Below are positions 49,501-61,103 of a stretch of 64,000 bases of DNA, piece after piece (positions within the stretch are counted from its first letter, which is position 1; the number at the start of each line of letters is the position of its first letter). A model generated the notes under the pieces. The model was given only the letters and a program-made list of their open reading frames with translations. It was not told the origin of the DNA and did not search any database. The stretch is from the NCBI GenBank assembly GCA_010909165.1, contig VJWM01000068.1, forward strand, positions 744,001-808,000, read 5' to 3'. Source of the DNA: Anthoceros angustus. Its lineage: Eukaryota > Streptophyta > Anthocerotopsida > Anthocerotales > Anthocerotaceae. Both the position numbers and the translations under genes were made by a program.

Positions 49501-51466
49501 GGCCTGTCATTTGTTACAAAAGTATCTGAAAACTACCTGATCATCCGCCAGGATACCACCAACAGGGAAGTGCTCACTTGGAGCCTCCCTCTTTGTCATC
49601 CAATTAAGAGCAATCCTCTGCAATATCCACATGACAAATATCCTCAATATACTCTCACATTGAAAGAGAAGTAGTATCTTTCAGAAAGAGGATCACACAA
49701 AATTTCCATCCATGTGACCACCCATTAGTGTACCTGATGCTTCAAAAGTTGAACAGTCATCAGACCCTCATCCAAAATTGATTCGGCAGAGGTAGCACCT
49801 TCTGCAAGATTCTGAAACATCAACAGAAGATCACGCTTAGAGGCTTCAACAGACAGCAAGACGCAAGAGAGCAGTTAATCTCATACTCGAATGGCAGATC
49901 ATACAGTTCAGAGATCATCAAAGGAGCCAGCTGAACCTACTTTTCCCCTGCTGACCACACTGTTGACGTTCTGACCAGGGAAGGTTCTACAGATATTCCG
50001 TGCAATTCCAGAGGGTGGCATGGTCACTATTGCAGTCAGATCATTGCTGTAAGGCTGAACCTGCTCCTTCAAACGTCTTCGTGTGTACCCAGGCAAATCA
50101 AGGACTTTGACATCAGGCCACTTTGTGATGGCAGGATGTCTGGCAGAGAGCCCAGCAGCAGCGATCTGTTTGTTCAACAAGTCTGTTGGCAAAGATGCCA
50201 CAGGTTTGGCAATATTCCAAGCTTGCGGTGCAGGTGCTTCTGACTTAACCATAGAAAGATCAACAAGCTGAAATTCTGACTTATCCTGTCCATCAAACTT
50301 CTGGGCTAGACAGGGACTTGTAACACGATGCCGTTTTGCTCCTGAATCCATCCATGCAGGAAGCATTCGTTTTCCAAGTGCAGTGCTCCCCACTTCCATT
50401 TGATCTGACAGTTCATCATCACTGCTTTCTATCTCAGTGAGGTCAACAATTCCATAGCTGATTACAGCAGGCTGACTTTTTGTGTCTACAGCTTGCACTC
50501 TGGAGCTTCCAGGATATGACATGACCATGACACATGTATCATCTTCAGAAGCAGCCATCCCATCCTTGCGAAACTCGACAACGTCAGAGCATGGGGACAG
50601 GTCTCCAGCTGATTCATTCACAAACTTGGACGGCTCCCAATCTGACGCTAAAACAGAATCATCAGGTTGTTTCGGTCGATTATGGTCAATAAGCCTATCT
50701 GGTGATCCATAAGACATAAGTCCTAACTCCTGTGACACATTGCTTGGGCCTCCAAAACTGAAGTTTTCCCCTCTCAGACCCTTGGATGTAGCAAATCGGC
50801 TGTCTACTGCCATTCCTGAAGCAGCACAGTCTTTTGAATTAGAACAGAGGGGTTGCAAGTCAGAGTCGACCAGAGCGGGACAAACGCCTCACAAGAAGAA
50901 TACCAGATGTTTGAGAGCCAAAATCCTGCCCAGCCGAAAGATCTCTTTGTTCTCCCAGAACTACGGCAGGTGAAAAGTGATTGTGTGACATATTTCCTGG
51001 TGTCTCCACGTTGTTATCCTGCCAAAAAGATGACAGCGGTAATAAGGTACAAACTGCAAAAACTAAGAGCTGTAAAGACTTCAAACCCTGAAACTAGGAC
51101 TAGCTTCCACATTCACAATCTAAAGTTGATCACTTCATACTGCATTACCTTTGGATCTTCCTCCAGTAAAGCCAAAAAATCGGCATAGCCAATATCAGCC
51201 TTGTCCCCATCACCCGTCATTTGTTCATCCCCATCCGCCATGATCTCCGGCTCCACCATACCATCTGCAGAGGTGTTGTAGCATTCATCCCCACTGTCAC
51301 TGATTTCATCCTCAGAGCTGTGGGTCAAGATATTTTTCATCCCATCAACCGTTGGATGAACCGGAGGACGAGAAAACAGACTTCCCATTCCTCCACCATC
51401 GATATGATCCAAAGAGATATTCATCTTCTGGATCTGCTGAACATCTCTGCACATTATTTTCCACAA
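46559..51466 (-). CDS. SNF2-family helicase with RING finger (HLTF/RAD5-like, CHR27/CHR28-like)
   Basis: A multi-exon gene on the minus strand. The first exon (about 51149-51466; likely ATG near 51424 or 51454) is acidic and ends [11 protein letters not shown] long exon at 49908-50858 is Ser-rich and disordered-looking. Helicase motif I is split by an intron, giving GGILADDQ then [13 protein letters not shown] (49550 and 49400). Then come [26 protein letters not shown], the DEAQ box ([10 protein letters not shown], 48740) and [20 protein letters not shown]. Further on are [18 protein letters not shown] (48030) and a RING finger with CSIC at 47850 and [14 protein letters not shown] at 47620. 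The helicase C part has [16 protein letters not shown] and [15 protein letters not shown] (46830), and the stop is at 46559-46561. Such proteins remodel chromatin and may add ubiquitin; plant relatives act in silencing and DNA repair. No frame break is seen in the conserved core. Confidence 0.93.
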
Positions 51467-52400
51467 CCCTATAACCGTATGTCTACCCTGTTACAGCCAC
51501 CATTCCCGGCAGTTGTAGTATATTGACAACAGCGAGAGACATCTAGAAGCCGATCCTGTTACGCTTGCCGATCGCAGGTGCAGGCTACGTGCTATGAAGC
51601 TCTCCTCTGACTTTTCTTTCCAAGTCGAATCCTGGACCCATCTAAGAAAGATCAAGCTTCCAGATACAAAAAAAAGCAGCAACATGCCCACATCAAGACA
51701 ACTGCTGATCTCAGCATCAAAATCACAAAAAACGGGCAGAATCACGAAAAAACGGTTGGACTTCTCCCAGTACCTCACAATCAAAAGCAGCAAACAAGCG
51801 CAGGAATCGCTTGGACTGACATAAGTTTCTTGCACCAGCAGCTCATCTGGACTACAACCTTCCCAACAACCAGTCAGCACCCCAACTCCCCCGACATGCA
51901 ATCGCTGCCTCTCGTCTCCCATTCTGATGCCCCAAACACGTCTCCAGCTCCGAGGAAAACCCGTCCGTTTCCAGCTCCAAATCAGACAATTCAGCACACG
52001 GGCCTCACGTCGGACATTCGCATTGGCCAGACGCTTCAATATCCTCAGTCCGACTGACCAGTGATTCTCATCGTCCGCAAGCTGACTAAGCACTGAGAAA
52101 TGGCTTCCTTATAGCTGAGACATACCGGTAGACGATCCCGACGCAGCCAAGGTGGGTAGCATACAATGCAACAGTTGTCACGTTGGTATCAGAACATCGG
52201 CAGCAATCCGTAGATTAGGGTCTCTCCACCGGCTGTGGACAGCCATCACACAGATTTCACTCTTCCTCCGGCCTAGGGCTCTGTTCTTGCCTTTCACTTC
52301 ACGCGTACGCAATTGCAATCCCGCTTCTGCACTTATACGGAGTGCAGACCAAGTCTCGCCTCGGCATCATGCCTATTAGTCTTCAGCGATCCATTGCAGC
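51467..52400. other. 5' region of the SNF2 gene
   Basis: No conserved protein is visible on either strand. The minus strand probably contains the 5' untranslated region and promoter of the SNF2 gene. Pyrimidine- and purine-rich patches around 51560-51800 may be intronic. Confidence 0.4.
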
Positions 52401-52845
52401 GACTTGCTGAGTTGTCGAGCCTTCCTATGTTCGAGGTTTATGATAGCCCGCCCTCGAGCCAACGTTTCCACTGAAATTTGCCGAAGTCGCAAGGAATAAG
52501 CGTTAAACCTTTTTAAGATAATAGACCCACCCTCGGATCACAAATGAAAATTGAAGTGCGATAAAAATTTGTGCGTATCGCACTTACGGGGTACTAAAAT
52601 TCGCAGAACGTGCAGAGATTTAAACGTCGTTTCATTCGCGTGTATCTATTTTTCACACGTACGTAAAACCCTAAACCTATTTTGAAGAGAATAACCTACT
52701 TGCTTATGTTTCAAAGACACAAAAGTGGGTTGAGTTGTCAAATACCATTAGGATGTCCGTAAAAAAACTTAAAAATATTATGTTCAATGTATGGCGCATA
52801 TGGTCTCGCACTCCAAGGTATCTCGTCTCTCTAAGTGAAAATCCA

Positions 52846-53062
52846 GGGTCTATTTATAAAAGGACCAACTAAGGAACCTCAAGGGTCTATTTTTAAAAGG
52901 ACCAACTAGGGAACCTCAAGGGTCTATGTAAAAGAGGACGAACCAGGGAACCTCAAGGGTTTATTTATAAGAGGACCATCTAGGGAACCTCAAGGGTCTA
53001 TGTATAAGAGGACGAACTAGGGAACCTCAAGGGTCTATTCATCATAGGACCAACTAGGGAAC
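52846..53062. repeat. Minisatellite D, six units of 36-38 bp
   Basis: The word GGGTCTATTTATAAAAGGAC, followed by a GGGAACCTCAA word, recurs from 52846, 52882, 52919, 52957, 52993 and 53030. Confidence 0.92.
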
Positions 53063-53439
53063 CAATGGCTATCATGGGACTGAATTGGATTAATACATTT
53101 GGGGAAGCAAAAAAAAATGTAGAACTATTTTAAGGTAAAACTATTTGTATGATGGGCCTAGGACCTTATGTGGGTTTTTCCCATTCATCTTATTGTAGAT
53201 GGGACTTTGCATCGCTGCTTTTTTATAAAGGCCCCTGGCCTGGTGCCCCCTTGAGGATTGTTTCCCTTCCTTTCAGGGCAGATGGGATTTCTCATTTCTT
53301 TTTCTTACATGAAGTCTCTTTTTTGTCTTTTTACAAAGTCTCGGGCTACGCTCCATGATGCTCATACTACATCAGAAGAAGCCTCATAGGGATTTTTGAA
53401 TAGGCGACCTTATGTGACCAACAAATAGGCCTTTCTGTA

Positions 53440-53612
53440 GATAGGCCTACCTTTCTGTAGATACCTATGTATTTTCAACTTCATGCAAAACTACAAGCCA
53501 ATCAATCAAGCTCTTTGGTAGATACCTATGTATTTTCAACTTCATGCAAAACCACAAGCCAATCAATCAGGCCCTTTAGTAGATACCTATGTATTTTCAA
53601 CTTCATGCAAAA
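53440..53612. repeat. Minisatellite E, period 61 bp
   Basis: The word ATACCTATGTATTTTCAACT recurs at 53461, 53522 and 53583, about 2.5 units. A 19-bp CTTTCTGTAGATA word is doubled just before it. Confidence 0.9.
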
Positions 53613-54180
53613 TGCTTTATTTTTCAATTTCAAAAAAGAGCCTTTATAAAGTAGGCGATTCCAATTTCATATAACTTGATACACTGAATGTCACAAAGTC
53701 CAGGTAGAAAATCAAGTGGCAAGGATTAATGACTTGAGTACTGCAATTAATTATTATCAATCTAATTAAGGTTATGTAATAACTCTTTACATAGATATAA
53801 ACTTAGCTGCTCTTCTTCACCATGACCCTCAGGGTCTCCTTTGATTGTGCTCCACCATATGGGCTTTTCCCATCAATTTATTTCCCTCAATAAAAAAGAC
53901 AGATATGAACAGTTTAGAGCACAACCTTGAATTCGTTTTATTTACTTAATAATTTTGTGATATTTAAAATAAATATATAATTATATTATAAGATATTAGA
54001 GATATATATATTATATTATATTTATAAATATAAAAATATTGTTAATGCATATGTAAAAGAATGGAGAGACTTTTAATGTAGATAGAAAAGAGGAAAAACA
54101 CCATCTACATCGAGAAAAAAGGGGGTCAACCTAACAAAGGGCACTAGGCCAAGGGGGACTAACTCCCGCGATCGCTTTTC

Positions 54181-54397
54181 TCAAAACTACCTACCGTCCT
54201 AAGAATCTCATGATCGGGATAAGAAAGGGCCTACCTACCCCACCGTCGAAGAAGCCGTCTCCTCTGTTCAAGTCGTCATCCTGTACTCAAAACTACCTAC
54301 CACCTTAGGAGTCTCGTGATCGGGATAAGAAAGGGCCTACCTACCCCCGCCGCCGAAGAAGCCGTCTCCTCGGTTCAAGTCGCCATCTTGTACACCG
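54181..54397. repeat. Two tandem copies of a 106-bp unit
   Basis: TCAAAACTACCTACC at 54181 restarts at 54287. Both copies contain ATCGGGATAAGAAAGGGCCT and GAAGAAGCCGTCTCCTC. A few substitutions separate them. Confidence 0.88.
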
Positions 54398-54739
54398 CGT
54401 TCGCCAACGTTCTCTGCAGGGCGATGGACACCCATTACCTTAAAGAAAGACACAATATAAGAAGAGAGCAACCCTAAGCCTTAGTACAGGCTTTGAGGAA
54501 CTTCGAGAAGTTCGACCCATGGCCTCGTGAATCTCGATGGGAGATAAAAGTGTGGCCGTACATAAACACCATGGAGTTCCACGGTTGGTATCGCTTTGGA
54601 ACTGCGGAAGCATGAACGCGGCAAAAAAAAAATGTATGAACGAGTCTGTCAAAAAGATTGCCCAAGTTGGGCCTGGAATAAAGAAACACGAACTAGATAC
54701 AAAATAGGAAGCATGAAAGCGGCAACTCAGAGTGGGATT

Positions 54740-54920
54740 CTTTTTAATGGGACATCTCATCAAGACAGCGTAGAAGAGAGGTTTGGAAATATGTATGACG
54801 GTGTGTCCGCAATCGGACTTCCATGGCCTCAACACTGCAACAGCCTCGGTGAGGTTGCCCTCGCGACATAGCCTGCCTTTGCACAATCTCTGCCGTTTTG
54901 CGCCCATCTTCACCTGCAGA
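54740..54920 (-). pseudogene. Fragment of a PPR gene N-terminal part
   Basis: The minus-strand translation contains GRLCREGNLTEAVAVL followed by a FYAVLMRC word. This matches the start of the repeat region of the PPR gene at 25499-28273 (QLCRQGRLTQAVEAL, then FYTVLKKC). The similarity fades on both sides and the frame continues into nonsense, so it is a relic. Confidence 0.6.
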
Positions 54921-55237
54921 CATGGGAGGGTCAGGATCATACCGTAAGCCCCCGTCGGAGGCATACTGACTCATCCTCACATATGAAACACCAATCTGAG
55001 CATGTCTCCACGCTGGCTAGAGGAAGGTGACCTCATGCGACTGCGTAGGCCGGAAGTGAGGTGAGCCACGACCCTTCTTCGTTTGCCTGTTATCCCACCC
55101 AGGGGGATCGGTCTCCAGCCAGACGTCCTGCAAAGGTGCTGCACGTCCCGACGAAGGCGACCAGAAGCCCTTCGTGAGCAGGGGATCGGCTCGCTGAGGA
55201 GTGGGAACCCTGGAATCTCTGGCGCAGACAGACTCTG

Positions 55238-56260
55238 CTATTTCCCAGTTTCTGTTTCACACTGTGCTAGAACTGTGCGAAAGTAGCTAAGAATCATCCA
55301 GTTGCCGAGCGAGAAATTCATGACCTCAGTGTCAAACTTGGGTACGGATCTCATTAGAATCATATCTTTGCGCATGAGTGCCATGGATGTGCTTACCAGG
55401 GCGGGCAAACCAAATGCCTGCAAGTGGTTTTCCATGATCTCTGCATATGCTAAGTAAAGCATGGGAAACCTAATGTGGCCATACAACTGTACCATGAGAT
55501 GGGTAGGTGAGAAGTGAAGGCGAGTGCTCACGTCTTTGTAGCTGCCCATCAAGCTTGTGCATCTGCCGCAGACTTGGAATCTGGCAGAGAAAAGTGCACG
55601 CTGATGTGTTGGACAGACTGTGGCATTCCATGCGGAGTAGTTGACTCTGTGGATGGGACGAGGTCAAGAATGACACAAGGGGGGAATGTCGGAGGACTTC
55701 TTGTAGGCTTCGAAGGCACAGCTTCCTCGACCAGCAACTGAGAAGCGCAGACCCCATGGAGCCAGCTTGGGTGCAGCGAGAAGATTGGAATCCGGGACTA
55801 AGGTTGTCAAGTCTGGGTAGTGTACTAGTGAGCCCGTGCCAGAAAAACCTCCACTCGGGAAACTGTAGCCATAGCCACTTTGCAAACTTGCTAACGGACT
55901 CCTCTACAGTTGCGCTCAAATCCACACTTCTTGCTTGGGCTTTCACCTGCATAAGCCACCTCCTGCTAAGTTGACCAGTTAATGTAACACTTTGCATGAG
56001 GTTTGAACACAATGATATGGTGATGCTCCTTAGAAAGGGCAGGTAAGTAGTGCTCTTTCTTAACACTGCTGATTCCTTCCGATATCCAGGTGGAGGAAGC
56101 TGATTGTAGCAAGCGGCATCGGAGAAAAGAAAGGGTTGCTCGCCTAGAACGTCGCTGAACGGATCCAACTTTTGAGTTTCGCGGGCAAGGATACCGAGGA
56201 AATCGCCCAGCAGGGATCGGAGCGCGCATCGCCATTCAATGCCGGGCACGTCGACATCTC
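55238..56260 (-). CDS. Unidentified minus-strand gene or gene remnant
   Basis: Protein-like stretches occur on the minus strand. About 55990-56255 reads WRCALRSLLGDFLGILARET, then KLDPFSDVLGEQPFLFSDAA and PPPGYRKESAVLRKSTTYL. About 55760-55948 contains SVSKFAKWLWLQFPEW. About 55260-55480 contains FPMLYLAYAEIMENHLQAFG and FSLGNWMILSYF, with a stop at 55238. They have the composition of globular protein and could be exons of one gene, but I do not recognise the family and cannot fix the junctions. A plus-strand PPR fragment sits at 55514-55620, between the last two, so the gene may be interrupted. Confidence 0.35.
55514..55620 (+). pseudogene. PPR gene fragment on the plus strand
   Basis: The translation reads HVFVAAHQACASAADLESGR, close to HVFVAALQACASGLDLETGQ of the PPR gene at 25499-28273. 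A one-base frame change then brings in a KVHADVLD word, matching its QVHADVLA. Only one repeat survives and no open frame continues, so it is a dispersed relic. Confidence 0.65.
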
Positions 56261-56500
56261 CGGAACCACTTCACCTTGAAAACGTATGAAATACATACAC
56301 AGGGTTTTCATAAAGCATCCCGGCGACTTAGGGCATGGGGGTGAGGCCTGGCGCACGGGAGGATCGCGCCAATGTCGATGCGGGTGAAACCATGGATGCG
56401 GCCAAGCCCGCTGCAGCGGGCGGCCGATGGTTTCACAGCATAAGGCTGAGCCTCGCGAGCTTTCCGTCAAGTTTTTCCCAATCCCTGGACATGCACCATC

Positions 56501-56935
56501 AAACTGTCATGGAATACAGTCCCTCCACAACTGGTATTGCCTTTTCGGCCAGGTCCTCCACCATCTGCAGGTGAGAAAATAGGTGTTCAGCTGTTTCAGA
56601 GGTTGTCATGGTCTCTGGCGATCTCTCGTCACTGGTGCCCCAGTATTCTTACCTTTTCTGCTTGCTTCCAAGAGCTCTGTGCCACAACAAAAAGAGCAGC
56701 CCCGAAGCCCTGTTGCCACCTGCTGGGACAAAAAAGAGCGGCAATGCACCATGCGTCTTCCGGCCAGCAGCTTGCCCGACTGCTTGCAGCTCTCTTCAGC
56801 AGCCTCAGTTGCAGCCTCCTCTTTCGCTGCTTTCTCCCTTTCCTGAATGGCCTTCTGCTCCGCAGCTTCGCACGCTTTCCTCGCGTCCTTTATCTGTTGC
56901 AGTTTCAGTTTCAGTGGCCACTGTCCACTGGACAT
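56501..56935 (-). CDS. Possible coiled-coil protein exons, unrecognised
   Basis: From 56935 down to 56653 the minus strand reads LKLQQIKDARKACEAAEQKA, then IQEREKAAKEEAATEAAEES, a charged helical or coiled-coil pattern, then a Cys-containing part ending LEASRK. A good splice donor (AAAAG/GTAAGA) follows at 56653/56652. A possible acceptor CTGCAG precedes 56564, after which a short frame reaches a stop near 56501. The upstream start was not found. The DNA around 56570 could equally be a donor on the plus strand, so the model is tentative and may be chance. Confidence 0.3.
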
Positions 56936-56974
56936 GAAGGTACAACATTTACCCAGTCAGAAAAAACTCCTCAG

Positions 56975-57060
56975 CACATCACTCGTGTGCAGATTAGACA
57001 GGGAATGCTAGATTAGACAGGGAAAAGCATTCCCTGTCTAATCTGCACACGAGTGATGTG
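56975..57060. repeat. Perfect 34-bp inverted repeat with 18-bp loop
   Basis: The left arm (56975-57008) and right arm (57027-57060) are exact reverse complements, starting CACATCACTCGTGTGCAG on either strand. The loop (57009-57026) itself begins with a partial copy of the arm (AGATTAGACAGGGA). The transcript would form a 34-bp uninterrupted hairpin. Confidence 0.93.
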
Positions 57061-57476
57061 TGACAGGAAACCTTACATCGGCAGCACCTGGCAGCAGAAG
57101 TTTCAAGGTAACCTAGACAGATACATGTACAGAGACGGGTTCAAGACGAGACAATTTCAACTAGTTCCCCGTCGCCCGCCCCCGAGGGAGAAGAAGGCAC
57201 AAGTTACAAAGTGTTTGTTAGTGGACTTCAAATAAATTTGTGTGTTTGTTTGCTTGTTTGTTACGGCAAAGGGCAAAACTCATACGTCACCTCCCTGTCG
57301 CTGTGGTAGGTTATACAACTAGAGGTTGTTCGGCATGCGGATGTGGATGCCATCAGCAACACGATAGGAAGCAGACATCGGCAGTGCTACCTGGCCTTAC
57401 AAATATCTAGAGCATACGTTTGTCCCTGGAAACAAACATCGGCCAGTGAAGAGCGGTGTTTTGAGGGATTCCCACC
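57061..57476. other. Upstream region of the diterpene synthase gene
   Basis: No gene is seen. Near 57237-57262 is a run of TTTG/CTTG repeats. The region should hold the promoter and 5' untranslated region of the following gene. No clear TATA box is recognised. Confidence 0.4.
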
Positions 57477-60400
57477 ATGGCTATGCAGTCTCCTGCAGGT
57501 GTGATTATTGGAACAAGCCTCCTGAAGGCAGCAACTGCGACGGTGAAAAATGTGAGTGTGCATGGGGTAGCATGTTTCAGAGGCAGAGGCAGAGGCAGAG
57601 GCAGAGCCATGAACCATGCAGGCGGGGCCGGCGCCGTTTCCTATGTATGTTTACTTGGTCGCCCTTGGGAGTTGCAATTTGTCGTGCTTTGCATCCACAA
57701 ACAGCAGTATAAAGGAATTGTAACCGGGTTTTGCAGGACCTAGGCAAGATGCTAGCGGAAACGGACCTGCTCGTGGCGGGAGTGAAGCAGACGCTTGCAG
57801 GCTGGGACCGGGAGCCGGCCTCCTTGTACGCCGTAGCGTGGATTGCTCGGCTTCCCGCCACAGACGATGAGGAGGTCGCAGCAAGGCCCCAGTTCCCGCT
57901 GTGCCTCGACTACATCGTGCAACACCAGCTGCAGGACGGATCGTGGGGGAACCCGGCGCTCCACCCCGTGTTCGAGCGCGTCGTCACCACGCTCGCGTGC
58001 GTGGTGGCTCTCGCGTCCTGGCCTGGATCCAGCCACGCAGTCCAGAGAGGTGGGCGACGCGATTAATTGAGCGTCCAAGTGCGAGTGGCGTGATCCTTCA
58101 TGTTGCAACATTCGAGATCTTTTGCCTTTGCAAAAAAAAAGGACTCAAGCTTTCGAGGCCACACCTCATTGTTGTGAGGAGTTTAGATGCACTGCACTGA
58201 CGCATCCGTATCCGTGTGCCATGGGCAGGCGTGGAGTTTCTGCAACGGGCCCAGAGTGACCTCCCGTCCGCGTCACCGGACCAGCTGCCAATCGGGTTTC
58301 AGATCGTCGTTCCACGGCTGATGGAAGAAGCTAGAGGTCTCGGCTTGCGATTGGAGCCGTATGGTCACGAGGGTCAGGATTATTCCAGGTATGTGAGCCT
58401 TAGTACCGTGATCGAACCGTGATCTGAGATCCGTGCCCCTCAAGCTCGCCGTTGGTGCGGGCTCCAGGGTCCTGGTTCAAGCAGCGATGCGGAAGGTAGG
58501 GAACGAGTATCCACTGGAGAGCGTACGGTACGCCGTTCACTGGAAGGAGATTTTGGAGGAGTGGGATAGAGAAGGCAGATTGGATGCCGTGAGCGCAGCA
58601 CCTCTTGCGGCGGCGGCTGCCTGCTGCCTCCACACCAGAGACACCAAATGCCTCCATCTCCTCTCTAGAGCAGTGCGGCAGTTACACAGCCCTGACGCCA
58701 CGAGTGAGACTAGTGCCCAATCAAGGCCTCATGTGGCCTCGTTTTAGTGCATGTCTCATCAAGGCACTGGTCCATGTTTCAATTGCACAGGTGAGAGTTG
58801 GACGCATGGACTAATTCCCGCACATCCACATGCCCGCAGTCTCCCTCACCAGCGCGGACCTGTTGGAGGCACTGAGAGTGACTGACAGACTCTATCGCCT
58901 CGGGCTGTACCACCCGTTCAAGCAGGAAGTTCAGGAGTTCCTCCGATTCCTATACAGGTAATGTTGTCCATTGTAATCTTCTCATGGGTATACTACAGTG
59001 TGTATGATCGCCTTGGCAATTGAGACATGTATGCATGGCTCATGAACACGCATGGCAGCCACTGCTGGTCGCCAAAGCGAGGGCTGCTAACCATGGACGA
59101 CACCGCCACAGCCTTCCTCCTCCTCCGGGTGAACGGTTTTCCTGTCTCCCCCGGTACGCCGTACGCTCGCCTGCTGCATTGATACTGTGATATTCACAGC
59201 CTCATGACCTTCCGGATATTGTTTGGTGACCTCGTGATTTGCTCTCGTGAGATTAAACATGTTGTGGACCCGGCAGACGTGTTCGAGAGATTCCGGAAGC
59301 CCGGCGGGGAAATGGTATCTGAGGACGACCCTGTCAGCACCGTGCTCAGCTTCTACCGAGCCAGCCAGAGAGTGTTCCCTGGCGAGGATATTCTGGAAGC
59401 GGACAACCTGCAAGCCCTACGCTTGCTTCAGGAAAGGCATGACAGAAATGAATGCTTCGACGACTGGGTAGTCAGAAGGGATCTCAAACTGCAGGTACCC
59501 GCCGGTCCCAGTGCATGTGGCTTGCATCACATACACCTGTACGTCTGCGTGATTTAATTTGTGTGCAGTTCCAGGTTCGACGCACTTTGAACCGGCCCTG
59601 GCACGCATCAGTGTGCAGATGCGATGAGCAAGCCTTCATCGATGCGTTTGTTCCTGCAGAGGACGTCTGGGTTGGCAAGAGTCTATACAAGTGAGCTTAC
59701 TCGTCTATGTGTTTGAGCAAGTTGGGGACTTGCATCTCTTGCCAGCGGATTTCCACGTTAACACATGTCTTTGAGCCTGACCAACTGATGGCTGTCGATC
59801 ACCCGACCTTGCAGGACACCCTGTTTCATCAACCAGGCCCTTCTCCAGCTTGCAAAGGCAAACTTTAACTTGAACCAATCCATGCACACCAAAAGCATGG
59901 AAATACTGGACAGGTACGCCTTCACTTCATGCGCGTGCATATGTTTGATTGTGCCCTATGCGTAATGTGCTTGAATGTGCTGAACAATTTGATTTCCGGC
60001 AGATGGTATCTGGACTGCAGATTAGACTTGATCAACCTGGGCAAGCGAGCGCAGGTGAGAGAAAGCTACTTTGTGGCCTGGGGATCTGGGATCCTTCCCG
60101 AGTTTCCAGAGGCGGTCATAGCTTCCGCGCAGAACACAATCCTGACAACATTGACGGACGACTATTTCGACCTGAATGTCGACCCCTTTCCCGAGTTGGA
60201 GAAATTCGTGGAAGCGATCCGAAGGTTGCACACCTGCCTCATGCCACGCACTTCACAATCTGGAGCAGAGCTGCCAGCTGACCATCACGCCTTGAATTTC
60301 ATGCAGATGGGACCCGGCAGTGATAGAGAACGGCAGTGAGGTGCAACGGGTGCTCTTCTTTGCCATCTACAACACCATCAACGCTACCAGCGAGGCAGCA

Positions 60401-61103
60401 TCTCGATGTCAAGGGCGAGACGTATCCCACGAGCTGAGAAGCATGGTGAGCAGCTGGCAAGTTCAACGAGAGGTTCGTGAACACTTAAAAGGTTAAGCCG
60501 CTCATACCACATGGATGTATGCATACATTCCAGCACCTGCGCTTGGTGGAGGCGATGCTGCAGGAGGCAGAATGGACCGAGAAGGGGTTCCATCCGCCCA
60601 TGGACGACTACCTGCGGGTGGCAGAGACGTCGGTGGGGCTGGAGCCCATCGTGCTGAGTGCGCTAATGCTTATGCCCCACAAGCTGTCCACGGAAGTGCT
60701 GGAGGGCCCAGAGTACCCGCTGCTCCTGCAACTGGTGAGCAAATCCTTCAGGCTCATGAACGACGCGCGCACAGCCGAGCGAGAGATGCAGGCCGGCAAG
60801 TTCAACGCCCTGTCCCTGTGGCTGGAGCAGAACCCTGAGGCGGGCGTGGCGGGTGCGGAAGCCTACGTGGTGAGGCAGTCGGAGGAGGCCATGAGGCAGC
60901 TGGTGCAGGCCGTGTTTTTGGGGCCCCCGGCTCGTCATCAACCACATTCACCGCTGTTTCTCCCGTCTGAGAGCAGGCATTTGTTCCTGGGAATGGCTCG
61001 CGTCGTCAGGTTTTTCTACTACAAAGGTGACGGGTGGTCCAATCCCCACGAGACTGAACTGCAAGGGCAGGTCTCGGGCCTGCTCTTCCGACCCTTCTCC
61101 TGA
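57477..61103 (+). CDS. ent-Kaurene-synthase-like diterpene synthase, 12 exons, 838 aa
   Basis: Twelve exons (57477-57644, 57737-58049, 58229-58388, 58429-58703, 58839-58957, 59059-59153, 59277-59494, 59579-59690, 59815-59913, 60003-60224, 60307-60472, 60534-61103) join without a frame break to 838 codons, usual for a three-domain plant diterpene synthase. The N-terminal part has LCLDYIVQHQLQDGSWG. At the class II position (about residues 356-359) the protein reads TMDD instead of DXDD, so cyclisation of GGPP to copalyl diphosphate is unlikely. The class I motif DDYFD (572-576) and the second metal-binding motif NDARTAERE (725-733) are intact. This suggests a plastid enzyme that ionises a prenyl diphosphate such as ent-CPP, for gibberellin-type precursors or specialised diterpenes. 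The product cannot be read from sequence. The first exon has a CAGAGG microsatellite coding RGRGRGRGR within the likely transit peptide. The donor of exon 4 is the least certain junction. Confidence 0.9.
57579..57606. repeat. CAGAGG hexanucleotide microsatellite in exon 1
   Basis: Four to five AGGCAG units lie in frame and code for alternating Arg-Gly in the predicted transit peptide. Length change in steps of six would keep the frame. Confidence 0.85.

Larger units (their letters stand above)
52401..54439. other. AT-rich intergenic region with minisatellites
   Basis: No gene is seen. It contains three tandem repeats listed separately. A stretch of almost pure A and T lies around 53930-54060. 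Confidence 0.6.

Noticed and set aside
52170-52190. TGGTATCAGAAC, resembling a retrotransposon primer binding site.
   Set aside because: No LTR ends in CA beside it, no partner LTR or polypurine tract was found nearby, and it lies in the 5' flank of the SNF2 gene. One mismatch from the usual TGGTATCAGAGC makes chance likely.
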